A DNA stretch of 64,000 nucleotides from Punica granatum (taxonomy: Eukaryota > Streptophyta > Magnoliopsida > Myrtales > Lythraceae): the NCBI RefSeq assembly GCF_007655135.1, contig NC_045130.1:3038001-3102000 (forward strand). Reading direction: 5' to 3'. Both the position numbers and the translations under genes were made by a program. Shown here piece after piece: positions 10,963-22,464 of the stretch (positions are counted from its first letter, which is position 1; each line of letters begins with the position of its first letter). Under the pieces are notes generated by a model. That model made no database searches, was not told where the DNA came from, and saw nothing but the letters and a program-made list of their open reading frames with translations.

Positions 10963-12648
10963 CTACTTCCTCGACGCAAGCAGCACCTTATTAATCACGG
11001 CCTCAAGATTAATGTAAGATGAGCCAGAAGGAGCCGTGTTAGCTTCTTTAGCCTTCTTCTTCCACTCCAAGGCTTTGTTTCTCATCATGTTCCCTTTCTC
11101 CCCTTCCATCATCTCCCTCACGAGTCCTTCCACTTCATCCCTCTTAACGTCACTGCTGATCTGCATCCCTATCCCCCACTCCGTGCAGCTGTACCTGCAG
11201 TTCGTCTGCTGCTCCGCATAGAATGGCCAACCGATCATCGGCACCCCCGCACACATGCTCTCTAGTGTCGAGTTCCGCCCATTGTGGGTCAGGAAGGCCC
11301 CGATCGCTGGGTGGTTGAGCACTTCCTCCTGGGGGATCCAGTTCATCAGTAAACCCCTTCCTTTAGTCGAGCTCACAAAATCTGGTGGCAGAACGGCTGA
11401 CTTGCCATATATGAGGTCAGGCTGGATCACCCACAAAAAGTTCTGGTTGCTATTGGCGATCCCCCACGCCAGCTCAACCAGGTGCTCGGATGACATCACG
11501 GTTATGCTCCTAAAGTTCACTAATATGACGGAATTGGGTGCCTTGGTGTCGAGCCACTGGAAGCAGCCTCGATCTTCCTTCCACAGGTTGGATCCTATGG
11601 ATTTCAGCTCGGGGTCGGGGACCTGCTCTAGGAGGTGCTGAAGGGGTCCAATCACGTACAATGGAGGAAGCATGGTCCTAAGTGCCTCTATCACGTTGTG
11701 CTCAAACTCCTCCACTGTGTGAAGGATAATTGCAGTCGCTTGCTTGTTTCTCTCAGCCTCAAGCACGAAAAAGTTCAACATGATGTCATCTGGGTCCATG
11801 GTTCGAATAAAGCTCGGCATGTCCTTTAAGCGCATAACCTTGGAACCAGGAATCCAATCCAAAAGGGTGTCCAAGCATCCATTTGTTAGGAATTTGGCGT
11901 CTACGTACATGGGAAAGCACGACTAATTAGAACGATCACATATCAAACTATCTTTGGGCTTTCAATAGGTAGGAAAATTTAATTAATTTCTCACCCGGGG
12001 AAAAAGAAAAAAAAATCAAACACGTACGGCCTTAGTTGCAAAGTACACGAAACAGTACGAAGTAATAAAAAATAAATAAAGACGGTAGTAAACGTAAAAC
12101 AATACTATATATTTATGCATGCATATATCCATACCTTTGAATGGTACAATGCCCTTTTCAATCAAATGCTTGTAATGCATGTAGCCCAAGAGCCCACAAG
12201 CGCTTGCTGTCCAAAGAATCAGCTTTGGCACCCGGATCTCGTCTGCCGCCTCCAGCGTGAACGTCATCACTCCGTCCGGTACTATGCAACTCACCGGAGG
12301 GATCTCACCTTTAGAAGCCATAGTGTTCAATTTTAAGAGCAACTCCCTAAAGTACGGCAAGCAATTCTTGTTGATGGAGTCACATAGGGAGGGGATATCC
12401 TGCCTGGCATTGGCATCTGAGGGAGGGAAGCCATCAGGGATGGTCTCAAACCGAAAGCTAGGGAGACCCTTCAGGAAGTCGGGTTCCCCGGAGTTGAGGA
12501 GGCGGCAGTGGTTATACTCTGTATTCACGAATGTTATGTGGAAACCCCGGTGGTATAGCAGCTTTGCCAAGTTAAGCAACGGGGTCATGTGGCCCTGAAT
12601 CGGGTATGGAACGACGACTGCATGGGGCTTGTTCCCATGAGAGCCCAT
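10963..12648 (-). CDS. UGT85A: UGT85A-type glycosyltransferase, copy 2, probably impaired (2 exons, 483 aa)
   Basis: Exon 1 is 12648-12135 and exon 2 is 11900-10963, with a 234-bp GT-AG intron splitting codon 172 in phase 1. The frame is open throughout and the length equals copies 1 and 3. His20 and Asp125 are kept. Two near-invariant donor-site residues are changed by single bases: Gly302 of the VNFGS motif is Arg (GGG to AGG, giving VNFRS), and Trp380 of HNGWNS (PSPG position 22) is Arg (TGG to CGG, giving HNGRNS). PSPG Trp22 is known in plant UGT structures to contact the sugar, so UDP-sugar use should be badly affected. A LINE sits about 90 bp upstream of the TATA box. I infer an early-stage pseudogene, or a protein with another role. 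The alternative that it remains active on another donor seems unlikely. Confidence 0.88.
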
Positions 12649-12780
12649 TTTTCCTACTGTCGTGGGAGGATGGAACTCAAACTCGGGAGCTATAGATCAA
12701 ACCCAGTCATAATGGAAGTGGGATGAATATTATAGAGCTAGCGAGCGATGTTGGCGGAGAAATCCAATTTCCTTGTCCAT

Positions 12781-12786
12781 TTTATA
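12781..12786 (-). promoter_or_regulatory. TATA box of UGT copy 2
   Basis: TATAAA on the minus strand, about 133 bases upstream of the ATG, at the place homologous to the TATA boxes of copies 1 and 3. Conserved promoter sequence ends about 90 bases further upstream at the LINE insertion. Confidence 0.55.
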
Positions 12787-12877
12787 GGCCAGTCCCAGGA
12801 ACGATCAGAAGTCAGTGGACCCTGGGAAAACGTTTTCCACGATGAAATGCCATATATTCATATATTTGTTACGTTTC

Positions 12878-13616
12878 TTTTTTTTGGATAAGTGTTGATT
12901 CTATCGTTCCATTCAAAATCAATATTTACAATAAGCATGTACAACACTCATCCTAGGCCCAACAAAACGGGCATGAAACTAAATCACTCATTGAGCACGC
13001 AGACCCAAAATCGAAGCCAAAATAGATTTAGTATATCTATATTGGAAATTCGGCAAAATCTCAAGCCTAACTTTAACTAACACATTTTTCACCAACTGCG
13101 AGACAGAAAGACATTCCTCCTTAAAAACTCTGGAATTTCTCTCAAACCAGATAGTGTAAACATATTGAGACCAGAGAAGCTTGAAGATAATAACGTGTAG
13201 GCTTTTATCGTTAAGGCTAAGGACCCAACTGGATGTGGAGTTCCAATCGACACCATCCCTATTCAGCCCCATTCTAGCCAAGATATTCCTCCAAATGCTA
13301 ACTGTAATATGACAAGAAAATAAGAGATGGTCCCTGGTTCCAGTTGCCATTCCACAAAACTCACAATCTGCAGTTATATTGGTGTTATGGCGCATCGCTT
13401 TTTCTTCTTGTAGCTAACTTGTTTTGCCAATTCAACCAACATATGAAAGCAACACGTGGAATACAACCGTGGAACCAGATTGATTTGTTCATTCGACCTT
13501 CGGTCCACTCCCTTTCAATGACTTCCACGCACTTGCAGTAGAGAAATTTCCCGTGCTGGAAGGAGTCCATACTACAGAATCAACCTCAGCATGCTGAAGC
13601 TGTTTTACTATTGACG
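12878..13616 (-). mobile_element. 5'-truncated LINE with target-site duplication
   Basis: On the minus strand the segment encodes the C-terminal end of a LINE reverse transcriptase polyprotein: a VWTPSSTGNFS-like stretch, IWFHGCIPRVAFICWL, NKLATRR, then after a frameshift CEFCGM...RDHLLFSC of the zinc-binding domain (zf-RVT type) and YTIWFERNSRVF. It ends in a T run on the + strand (poly-A of the element) at 12878-12886. Flanking 16-bp repeats, ATATTTGTTACGTTTC (12862-12877) and ATATTTGTTAGGTTTC (13617-13632), differ at one base and are the target-site duplication. The insertion lies in the upstream flank of UGT copy 2. Units 1 and 3 have the uninterrupted target. Confidence 0.9.
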
Positions 13617-14044
13617 ATATTTGTTAGGTTTCATGTTTTGAGTCAGCTTCTCTTTTTTGTTGAATTAATTCGATTAATTTTTAGGTTAGGAAATTTTTTC
13701 TTTTTTCTTTTTTTTTTGAAGTGAGGATAGTTATTTCATTTTAAACTTTGAAACTGCACTGCTCCATTCTAGAAGTTTTAAAATATATAATTTTCTCGTG
13801 CACGCATCTCGTGGGAGCTGCTCTATGAGCAAATTGTATATTGCCCAACTCCATGAAGAAGTACAAGTGATTCCCAGATCCAAACAGAACACGTGCATTT
13901 GTCCGCTTTGCCATGGTGTGGTTTGCTGGAAATTAGGTTTCTTTTATAACAAGAACTCATGGTACTTACTACAACTTAAATTTTCCTTTTCTTGGGCGTG
14001 CAAGAAAGGGATAGACAAAGTAATGACGTGAGATCAAAGAGGAT

Positions 14045-14200
14045 ATAGCACAGTGGCGCACGCCTTCGCATGTTCCTCTGACAATCAAGTTGTTGCAAGT
14101 TCGATACTTAGTGGGATTATCCGTGACCTTTTATCAGCTATTATGATTTATATTTCATTGTATTACGCACATGGGCATTTTCCTTTTTTCAATGTGATCC
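14045..14200 (+). mobile_element. tRNA-derived SINE-like sequence
   Basis: An A-box-like stretch (TAGCACAGTGGCGCACGCC, 14046-14064) is followed by a B-box-like stretch (GCAAGTTCGATACTTAGTGG, about 14095-14114). It is absent from the equivalent places in units 1 and 3. Confidence 0.45.
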
Positions 14201-14209
14201 CTAGTATCC

Positions 14210-14371
14210 GGAATTCCAATTTGGATCCAACTAATCCAATCGAACCGGGTTAACCCACTAAGGGGTAAAACTCTCACAGCGTGAATTTTCTATATTCACA
14301 AGAACTCGAACTCAAGATCTTACTAAAGCGGAACAAACGTTGAACCGCTTAAACTAAACCACGTTGGTTTC
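14210..14371 (-). mobile_element. tRNA-derived SINE-like sequence, minus strand
   Basis: On the minus strand AACCAACGTGGTTTAGTTTAAGC (A-box region, 14371 downward) is followed by GAGTTCGAGTTC (B box, 14312-14301). The 3' part includes GGTTCGATTGGATTAGTTGG. Head and tail resemble the copy at 47268-47460, so these two belong to one family. Confidence 0.5.
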
Positions 14372-14889
14372 TTTTCCTTTTCTTATCTTCTAGTTCTACT
14401 AGACGCAAGAGTGTCATTTAATTTGTCAAATGCTTCCATATATTCCATAAACGGCCAACACTATATGATATGCTATTAAGTTCATTCATTCGTTTATTGC
14501 GACTCATTCATCCGCGGCAATTCAATTATTATTATTATTATTATTATGTTAAGGACAGGACACAAACCATACAACGGAGATCACGTTGAATTTTGTAGTC
14601 AATACTAATATTGAACAAGGAATCCATAAGTTGATACGTAACATTAATTAATATATGAGTTATCCTCGGTTCCAGGATATAGTATTTTAAGAGAAATAAT
14701 GTACTCTGTGAAATATGGATGAGATATATGTAATGTATCCTGATCAAGCAGCCGGGGGACTGACCCTTCGTCTGCATAAATTAGGCTAATCAGTTGAATG
14801 GCCTGTTTCATGTGGGAGGGGATTGATGAAAAACACAAAGCAGGTGCCGATCGTTTCTGCGCTTTTTTTTTATGAGCATTTCTGCGCTC

Positions 14890-15700
14890 ATTTTATTATG
14901 TTACAGTTATATAAGTATATTAAATAATGTAATTACTCAAATAAGGGCCATTTCATATATAATTATACCATGCATATGAATTATTCCGACCAAATGTTAT
15001 ATCCTCTGGGAATTACGTCATCGGAAGGAGTAGCAGAACAATCTTCCCTCAACTGATATTATTTGGATGGATCTTGATTGTAGTCGCCAGAAGTCGCACT
15101 CAATTATTTGTAAACTTGGCAATCTTTTTCTTTTCTAAAATTAATTATTTTTTGGGACATACTATTCAGCCCTCGGACAAGAACGAAATATTCCGTCCCC
15201 AGTTTTTCCCATAGAGAAGGATGGAAATTATCATCCAAGTTTAGAGACGAATTAGAGAGGAAACGTGTTATCCTAGACTGACGAGGTATTTTTTAGACGG
15301 AGTGTTCTTTTGCACCAAATCCGTCTATGTATGTTCTTGCTAATTTGGGGCATCCAATGTCCAGCCAAAATCGAAATTCCACAAGATGAAAAGTCTACAA
15401 ATTGCAGACCTCGAGGGAGAAAGATTGCGAAAGTGACAAAATGGTCCTTGGAATTTAATAACCCCCATTAAATATCCAAACAGCTCCCAAGTGTTTGGAA
15501 TTCTTTCAAGGCGGATTTTTCTCAGAAGCTCAATATATTAAACCTGAAAATGCTATCCTTAGTACTATCCTTAGCCTGAGCAATGAAAACCCGAACCACC
15601 CCTGACCGGATCAATGTGATGTTGGAGAAAGCAGCGATCTCAAGTCGATGAACTTGGACTTCAGAGAAACCAGGAGGCTGACAAATTGATTGTGATCGGT
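14890..15700. repeat. Shared blocks B and C, unit 2 copy
   Basis: 14890-15130 matches 8730-8960, and 15547-15700 matches 9825-10030 and 24350-24610. Between them (15150-15320) are diverged GACGGA-type repeats similar to those at 8970-9080, probably traces of an older CACTA-related insertion that predates the duplication. There is no gene. Confidence 0.55.
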
Positions 15701-15709
15701 ACATTATGC

Positions 15710-15941
15710 CACTACAATAATAGTGTCTCACAAAGACGGTTTTTTCCGTCTATAAAGTTAAGACAAATTTTTCAGTCTCAAATTTCCGTCTCATCCTTGA
15801 TTGAGATCGAAATTTCCTTCTCATTATTTTGAGACGAAACTTTTTGAGACAGGCCCGTTGAGACGGACTATCCCATCTCTATATCATGTAGAGACGGAGT
15901 TTCCTGTCTCAATTGTTGTCCCTACATAAATTTTTGTAGTG
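15710..15941. mobile_element. CACTA-type MITE, 232 bp, with 3-bp target duplication
   Basis: It starts CACTACAATAATAGTG and ends AAATTTTTGTAGTG, giving the terminal CACTAC inverted pair. The interior is filled with repeats of the kind GAGACGGA / TCCGTCTC in both directions. Target-site duplication TGC is present at 15707-15709 and 15942-15944, the 3-bp size expected for CACTA elements. The homologous points in units 1 and 3 are empty. It has no coding capacity. Its subterminal repeats resemble those of the CACTA remnant at 8420-8725, so a relative of that element probably mobilised it. Confidence 0.9.
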
Positions 15942-16285
15942 TGCTGTCGCATGGGCCAAGTGGGTCTAAGTAGTTCCATGCATACATTTCGACTTGTGTG
16001 ACATTTCATAACCCTCAATCACAGGTGACCCATGAATGTCTAATATTTTGGATCCAACATAAGCCCCGACCTCTCACATGCCGGGACCGTTGATCCAATA
16101 CCTTTGAATAAGATCCCGTGATCATAATCCCTAGGAAACTTAAATATGGAGAATTTGCTAACTTATGAGATCTTGAAAACGCCTTTTTTTTAAGCTGATT
16201 AGTTCTATGAACCATATAATGTGTGCCAACAAAATGGTTTATAAATTGGGTTCAGGAAATCGTGCCATGGGTGGCCGATGCTAAT

Positions 16286-16363
16286 TTACACAAGGAGCGT
16301 GCACTAAGACTGAGAGGTGGCCAGGTCAAACATGCGGGTAGAAGTACCTAATTACCATTTCAC
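16286..16363 (-). pseudogene. Relic of an EXORDIUM-like gene 3' end (unit 2)
   Basis: This is the same relic as 10443-10523 without its 9-bp duplication. On the minus strand it aligns with the last codons and stop of the intact gene at 25132. The preceding flank (CGTGCCATGGGTGGCCGATG) matches the flank of the intact gene at about 25107-25130. It ends at the same internal junction as the unit 1 relic, showing that one deletion event was inherited by both. Confidence 0.65.
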
Positions 16364-16805
16364 TAGCAGAAACATAACTGTCGGGTGAATTGTTAAATTA
16401 ATCCAAGGGAAACTAAAAGGAAGGAAATTCAAGAATCCGAGGATATTAATTGATGGAGTTCGAGAAGGAATCTGTATGGCATCCCGGTCAGGTCAGGGAG
16501 CTGGTAATGTTCACGCTCTAAAAAATGCCAATGAAGCATGAAGAAAACCAAGAAATACAATAAGAAGTGATAACCTGGGAACGAGCATAATCAAATATTA
16601 GTTAAAAGCCCATGCCAGGCAATACAAGCAAAAACAACATATAGAAACTGACCCAAACAACAGGACATTCAAGGATCATAAAGGAGATAGAGGTACAAGA
16701 GGAAGCGTATATCGGAAATTCATGATAGAAGGGCAACTAAGCCCGTCGCCCGAAATAATTAACCGCGACTTATTTTCTTCTTGATCGAAAAGTAGTAATG
16801 AATAA

Positions 16806-18502
16806 CTACTTCCCTGACGTAACCAGCACCTTATTGATCACGGCCTCAAGATTAACGTAAGATGAGCCCGAAGGAGCCGTGTTAGCTTCTTTAGCCTTCT
16901 TCTTCCACTCCAAGGCTTTGTTTCTCATCTTCTTCCCTTTCTCCCCCTCCATCATCTCCCTCACTAGCCCTTCCACTTCATCCCTCTTAACATCACTGCT
17001 GATCTGCATTCCTATCCCCCACTCCGTGCAGCTGTACCTGCAGTTCGTCTGCTGCTCCGCATAGAATGGCCAGCAGATCATCGGCACGCCTGCACACATG
17101 CTCTCTAGTGTCGAGTTCCACCCGTTATGGGTCAGGAATGCTGCGATTGACAGGTGGTTGATCACTTCCTCCTGGGGGATCCAGCTCATCAGTAAACCCC
17201 TTCCTTTAGTCGAGCTCACAAAATCCGGTGGCAGAACGGCTGACTTGCCATAAATGAGGTCAGGCCGGATCACCCACAAGAAGTTCTGGTTGCTATTGGC
17301 GAGCCCCCATGCGAACTCAACCAGGTGCTCGGCTGACATGACCGTTATGCTCCCAAAGTTTACTAAAATGACAGAATTGGGTGCCTTGGTGTCAAGCCAC
17401 TCAAAGCAGCCTCGATCTTCCTTCCACAAGTTTGAGCCTATGGATTTCAGCTCGGGGTCAGGGACCTGCTCTAGGAGGTGCTGAAGGGGTCCGATCGCGT
17501 ACAATGGAGGAAGCATGGTCCTAAGTGCCTTTATCACATTCTGCTCAAACTCCTCCACCGTGTGAAGGATAATTGCAGTGGCTTGCTTGTTTCTCTCAGC
17601 CTCAAGCACGAAAAAGTTTAGCATGATATCATCAGGGTCCGTGGTTCGAATAAAGCTCGGCATGTCCTTCAAGCGCATAACTTTCGAACCAGGAATCCAA
17701 TCCAGAAGGGTGTCCAAGCAGCCATTTGTTAGGAAATTGGCATCTACGTACATAAGAAAGGACAACAAATTAGAACAATCACATATCATACTATATCATT
17801 GGGCTTTTAAAAGGTAGTGGAAATTAATTAATTTCTCACCCGCGGAAAAAAGAAAAGAAAATCAAACACGTAAGGTCTTAGTTAAGCAAAGTACAAGAAA
17901 CAGACCAAAGTAATTAAAAAAAGGGAAAAAAAATAATGAGAAGGTAAACTTAAACAATAATATATATGCATGCATGACATATCCGTACCTTTTAATGGAA
18001 CGATGCCCTTTTCCATCAAATGCTTGTAATGCATGTAGCCCAACAGCCCACAAGCGCTTGCTGTCCAAAGAATCAGCTTTGGCACTCCGATCTCGTCCGC
18101 TGCCTCCAGCGTGAATGTCATCACCCCGTCCGGGACTATGCAACTCACAGGAGGGATCTCACCTTTAGAAGCCATGGTGTTCAATTTCAAGAGCAATTCC
18201 CTAAAGTACGGCAAGCAGTTCTTGTTGATGGAGTCGCATAGGGAGGGGACATCCTGCGTGGTGTTGGCATCAGAGGGAGGGAGGCCATCAGGGATGGTCT
18301 CGAACCGAAAGCTCGGGAGGCCCTTCAGGAAGTCGGGGCCTCTGGAGTTGAGGAGGCGGCGGTGGTTGTACTCTGTATTCACGAATGTTATGTGGAACCC
18401 CCGGTGGTGGAGCAGCTTTGCCAAGTTAAGCAATGGGGTCACGTGGCCCTGCGTCGGGTATGGAACGACGACTGCATGGGGCTTGTTCCCGAGAGAGCCC
18501 AT
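16806..18502 (-). CDS. UGT85A: UGT85A-type UDP-glycosyltransferase, copy 3 (2 exons, 483 aa)
   Basis: Exon 1 is 18502-17989 and exon 2 is 17743-16806, with a 245-bp GT-AG intron in phase 1 at codon 172. All donor-site landmarks are intact: His20, Asp125, VNFGS (299-303) and the PSPG box from Trp359 to Gln402 with HNGWNS. The PSPG box differs from copies 1 and 2 at a few surface-type positions (EEVINHLSIAAF instead of [12 protein letters not shown]), so acceptor or donor preference could differ slightly. It is expected to be a cytosolic glucosyltransferase of the same general activity as copy 1. The 5' flank, including TATA and 5' UTR, is almost identical to copy 1 and more distant from copy 2. 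Confidence 0.93.
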
Positions 18503-18634
18503 TTTTCCTACTGTCGTGAGAGGATGGAACTCAAACTCGGGAGCTAGCTAGATCGATCCCCGTCGCAATGGAAGTGGGATGATTATCAGAGAGCTAGTGA
18601 GCGATGTTGTGGGAGAAATCCAATTTCCTTGTAC

Positions 18635-18641
18635 ATTTATA
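18635..18641 (-). promoter_or_regulatory. TATA box of UGT copy 3
   Basis: TATAAAT on the minus strand, about 133 bases upstream of the ATG, in sequence nearly identical to the upstream region of copy 1. Confidence 0.6.
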
Positions 18642-19356
18642 GGGCAGCCCCGGGAACTCAGAGGACCCTGGGAAAACGTTTTGCACGATCAAATGCATTA
18701 TATACATATATATTTGGTCAGGTAGGTCTGACAGTTGAGTGAGATTCCATTTTATTCAATTATTTCAATAATTGTTTTCGAGAAAGGAATTATTTCATTT
18801 CAAACTTAATAACAGCACGGCTCCAATCCGGAGGCTGGTGACCCATTCATAATGGCAGCTTCGAACGAAATAAATTCGTTGGTCCTGCATTTTATGTTGA
18901 TAATTATACATAGCACACACGACGAGATATGTAAGGGAGCTAGCAGGTTGAAGGAGAGGGCCCAGAGCCGCTGTCTGTCAGCATCGGGATTAAGAGTGGC
19001 TGTCGATATGAATTCTGTTTTGATAACCTAAAACATCGACAGGGGGAATCGGAAGGTAATCAGGGGCGCGCCTCGATATCAGTCGGTGGTCTCATCCGAG
19101 ATAGAGATCTTTCCAAATATTCGGGCAAGTGTTAATATAAATGTTACTAGTGATAGTTTAACAACATGTCAGAATAAAGCTTTTATTATTATTTGGAGCT
19201 CATTTTCTCCGATCAAGATCCGTGGGGCTCTCTTCATTAATTAATAATCCGAAACTACACTAATTACAGGGATTCATTGTTGATTAGAGTGCCGAACCCG
19301 AGAAGACCCAGTAAACAAGAATCGAATACCAAAATCGAGCACGGGTGCTCAAAATG

Positions 19357-19530
19357 AAGATGGGATCTGTCTCTGAGTCATTTTCTAACTTTCTTATGCA
19401 AATGCCTCGTCCCCCAAAATCTATCTTCTACAGCTTTGCTCATGAAGGTCCAAATGGTATCAATCGAAGAGGCAGAATCCTCATGAAGAGCTTGATTACG
19501 AGCTCTCCAAACAAAGTACAAATAAGCAAG
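19357..19530 (-). mobile_element. LINE 3'-end fragment
   Basis: The minus strand translates to YLYFVWRARNQALHED followed by a stretch with IDTIWTFM and a stop near 19357. This YxxWxxRN pattern is typical of the region after the zinc-binding domain of plant LINEs. The rest of the element is missing and no target duplication was identified. Confidence 0.55.
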
Positions 19531-19599
19531 CCAAGCCAATTTCATAGTGATAGTATTGTAAATGGATATAAATTAAGATTGGTATAATTTTATCTCTTA

Positions 19600-22460
19600 T
19601 TTAGACAATCTAGTTTGAATTTGAATTTTTTTTCTAAGTAACTTGAATTAGTTGTTGATGGTGTAAAATATATTTATCTATTCTATATATAAAAGTACGA
19701 TGAGTTTCTCCAATTTTTATTATTTCAAAAATATATTTGTACTCCTAACTTTTCATTATTTCCTTTTAGATTCGTTACTTTTGGTTGCACACTTTCATAA
19801 TTTTTATAGTCAGATTCTTTATATTTTCATCATTTTTTGACCTTTTTTCATCTCACATCCATTTCAGAGTTAATCCTTATTACAGGTACATGTCTTATTT
19901 TTTTTATACCGGTTTATAATTTCAAAATTTTGATGTATCATATGTTTGTTATCCAGTGATTTCATCACAACCTTTGTTTCTTGGACCCTTTCATGCTTTC
20001 AACGGCAAAAATAAAAGTATGAGCTGTTCTCCAATTATTCTTCCTATTTTGCCCTTATTTAATAATGACAATACAAATTTGCTCCTTTACATAATTAACA
20101 AAATTAAAATAATTCTTAAAATCATTGTACCTTTTAGTAAATGTCTGTTCATTCAAATAATAAATGGAAAACAACTTTTCCAAACAATATTTTAAAAGAC
20201 CCTTGTATCCCCTATGGCTTAATGAAATACATACATCACTTAATTTTTTATTTTTATTAGAAAATTATATCTTATTTAGTATAATGAAAAACTATAAAGA
20301 TCCGATCGGAAAAATAAAGAGAAAGTTATAATTTAATAAAAAGATAAATTTGATGGTTAAATTAGTATAGATAAATTTAATCATTAAATACTATTTTATA
20401 TTTGGTGAAATAATCTTTTGGTGAAATAATGTAATTGCTAAAGGGATGTGACTATTCAAAGAGTTGCATTTGTTTATGCTATATATACATTTCAGTTTTC
20501 AAATAGATATATGAAAAATCGTTTGAATTCCCTTCTCCCTATAAAGCTTTTTTCATTGATAGTTTCATTATGAAGTCTCAAAAAATTGTCGATGTTGTTG
20601 CCCAAAAATGTCAATGGTCGTGTTCTTATATTTCAAAAGATAAGACATCTCTTATAAAATATCTATTTTGCTTATAATTCATAAATTCTTTATGAGTCTT
20701 TAGTGGATAATATTTACGTATAATTTTTAAGTAATTCTTTATCTATCTTTCTCCATAAATTTTACTATTTTTTATGATATCATAAGTTTTCCTATCTATT
20801 TAGAGATATTATTTGATTGACTTTTAAATTTTTCTTTCTAATTTTTTCTTCGTACTCTTGCTCATATTTTTATGGAAGCAAGAAATTGAGCGGCAGGGGT
20901 ATTTGGCCAGCAACCACACCCGCCGACAACCTTGCCAGGGGTGGTGGTGCCATTCGACGAACCACCACTAGCCGAGTCTGATTTTCTTTCTAGAATTTAT
21001 TGATTTTAGGTTTAAATTTTGAAACAAAAAAAATCAAAATATTGGAAAGGCTTTATTAAAATATTAACAAATATTATGTTCCGTTTATACAAAAATAAAT
21101 GTTTAGGTTAACAAAGAAAAAATGTTTCAATTGTTTTTATCTTTTTTTTGCACTTATTCCGAATGAAAATTGAGAAGAAATTAAAATTATATCTTATTTA
21201 CAAATAAAATAAGATTAGCAATAATCATTATTCACTTTCGAGGTAATTTTTATAAAGAGTTAGAATTATAACCAATTAGACAATTTTTTTATATTTTTCT
21301 TTTCTCTCATTTTTCTTTAACAGTATTCACTCTTTTTGCTCTTAATTATCATGATTTAATTCTTGCATTCGACTTAGACATTTTATATTAATTAATTATT
21401 GCTCAAGTTTTATTTGTGCTTATTTTAAAGTTTATTATATGTGCAATACAACATGAATATTAACTTACTAATGTACTTAATATGAATGTTTATTGCAATT
21501 TCTTTCGATTAAACATTAGAATTAAAAAAAATTATCTTTCTTTGTTTCAATTAACTACTTCGAAATTCCAACAAATATATAATAGTTTTGGAAATGTGCA
21601 ATATTAAAAGATGATACCTTGATTCTTATATTAACCTTAATTTTTAAAAGGAAAAATAACTTGATTCTAGCAAAGGAATTGAATAATTATTTATAATTAT
21701 TGATATTATAAATTATGTTACATCTAAATAAAAAATTGTCAATATACATTAATGATATTACGTAGTTCATATTTATTGATTTGGTATCTTCAAATCAACC
21801 AATAAGATTATTAATGATGTTAGATAATTAATTATATATTTTTAGATGAAATTTAAGTTTTATATATTTTCTAGCATTTTATAAAATTATATCTTACCAC
21901 TTAATCAAGAAACTTTTCACGTGCAACATATGTGTATATTTACTAATATGTATATATGTATGTATGTATATCTTAATTCGACTTTGTAGATTTTCAGCGT
22001 TCTTTTTCTTATCTATTATGGATTTTTTTCCTTTAAAAAATATAGATTTATTAGCTTTTAGTTTATATTGAATTATTTTGATTAGATTTTTTCTTTTTTT
22101 CTTTTTTTCTTTTTTTCTTTTTTTTTTTGGGAAAGCCTCAAGAATTCAGTTCATACATTGCATAAAATTAGTTGATTGGATTTCATTTTTTTTCTTATTA
22201 ATGTAGCATTAATTTTCATTGTTAAAAATTCAAAGAGGGAATCAAGCGATCGATCGCAAATTTAGGTACACAAAAATATATATGTGTGTAAAAGTTTTTC
22301 AGCAGACAAATGGAAGGCTTTCATAAGCTCTTATTGCAAGAGTCATATTAATAAATTATATGCCGATAGTTTCTTATGTATCTAATCATTGGTGCTTAGA
22401 TAAATGAAAACGATTGAAATTGAATGCTATCGGTGTAATGAAAGTTTATATATTTTTTAC
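19600..22460. other. AT-rich spacer without supported gene
   Basis: This is long, very AT-rich DNA with many stops in all frames. A short GC-rich island at about 20885-20985 (around GGGGTGGTGGTGCCATTCG) stands out but has no recognisable coding content. T-rich runs are frequent, for example 22088-22130. No RNA gene was seen. Confidence 0.5.
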
Positions 22461-22464
22461 TTTT

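Larger units (their letters stand above)
13785..14770. repeat. Shared block A, unit 2 copy
   Basis: This matches 6390-7070 and 22465-23690. It is interrupted at 14045-14371 by SINE-like DNA. An ATT microsatellite lies at about 14526-14547. The open stretch at 13798-14031 encodes a short Cys-containing peptide resembling one in unit 3 (VQVIPRSKQNTCICPLC), but DNA similarity extends outside it, so conservation is explained by duplication. Confidence 0.65.
10691..16520. repeat. Tandem unit 2 of the UGT/EXORDIUM array
   Basis: Unit 2 has the same order as unit 1: UGT copy 2, block A, block B, block C, block D, the EXORDIUM-like relic and the short EXORDIUM-upstream block (16420-16520). Specific insertions are a LINE (12878-13616), two SINE-like sequences (14045-14371) and a CACTA mini-element (15710-15941). 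Confidence 0.75.
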
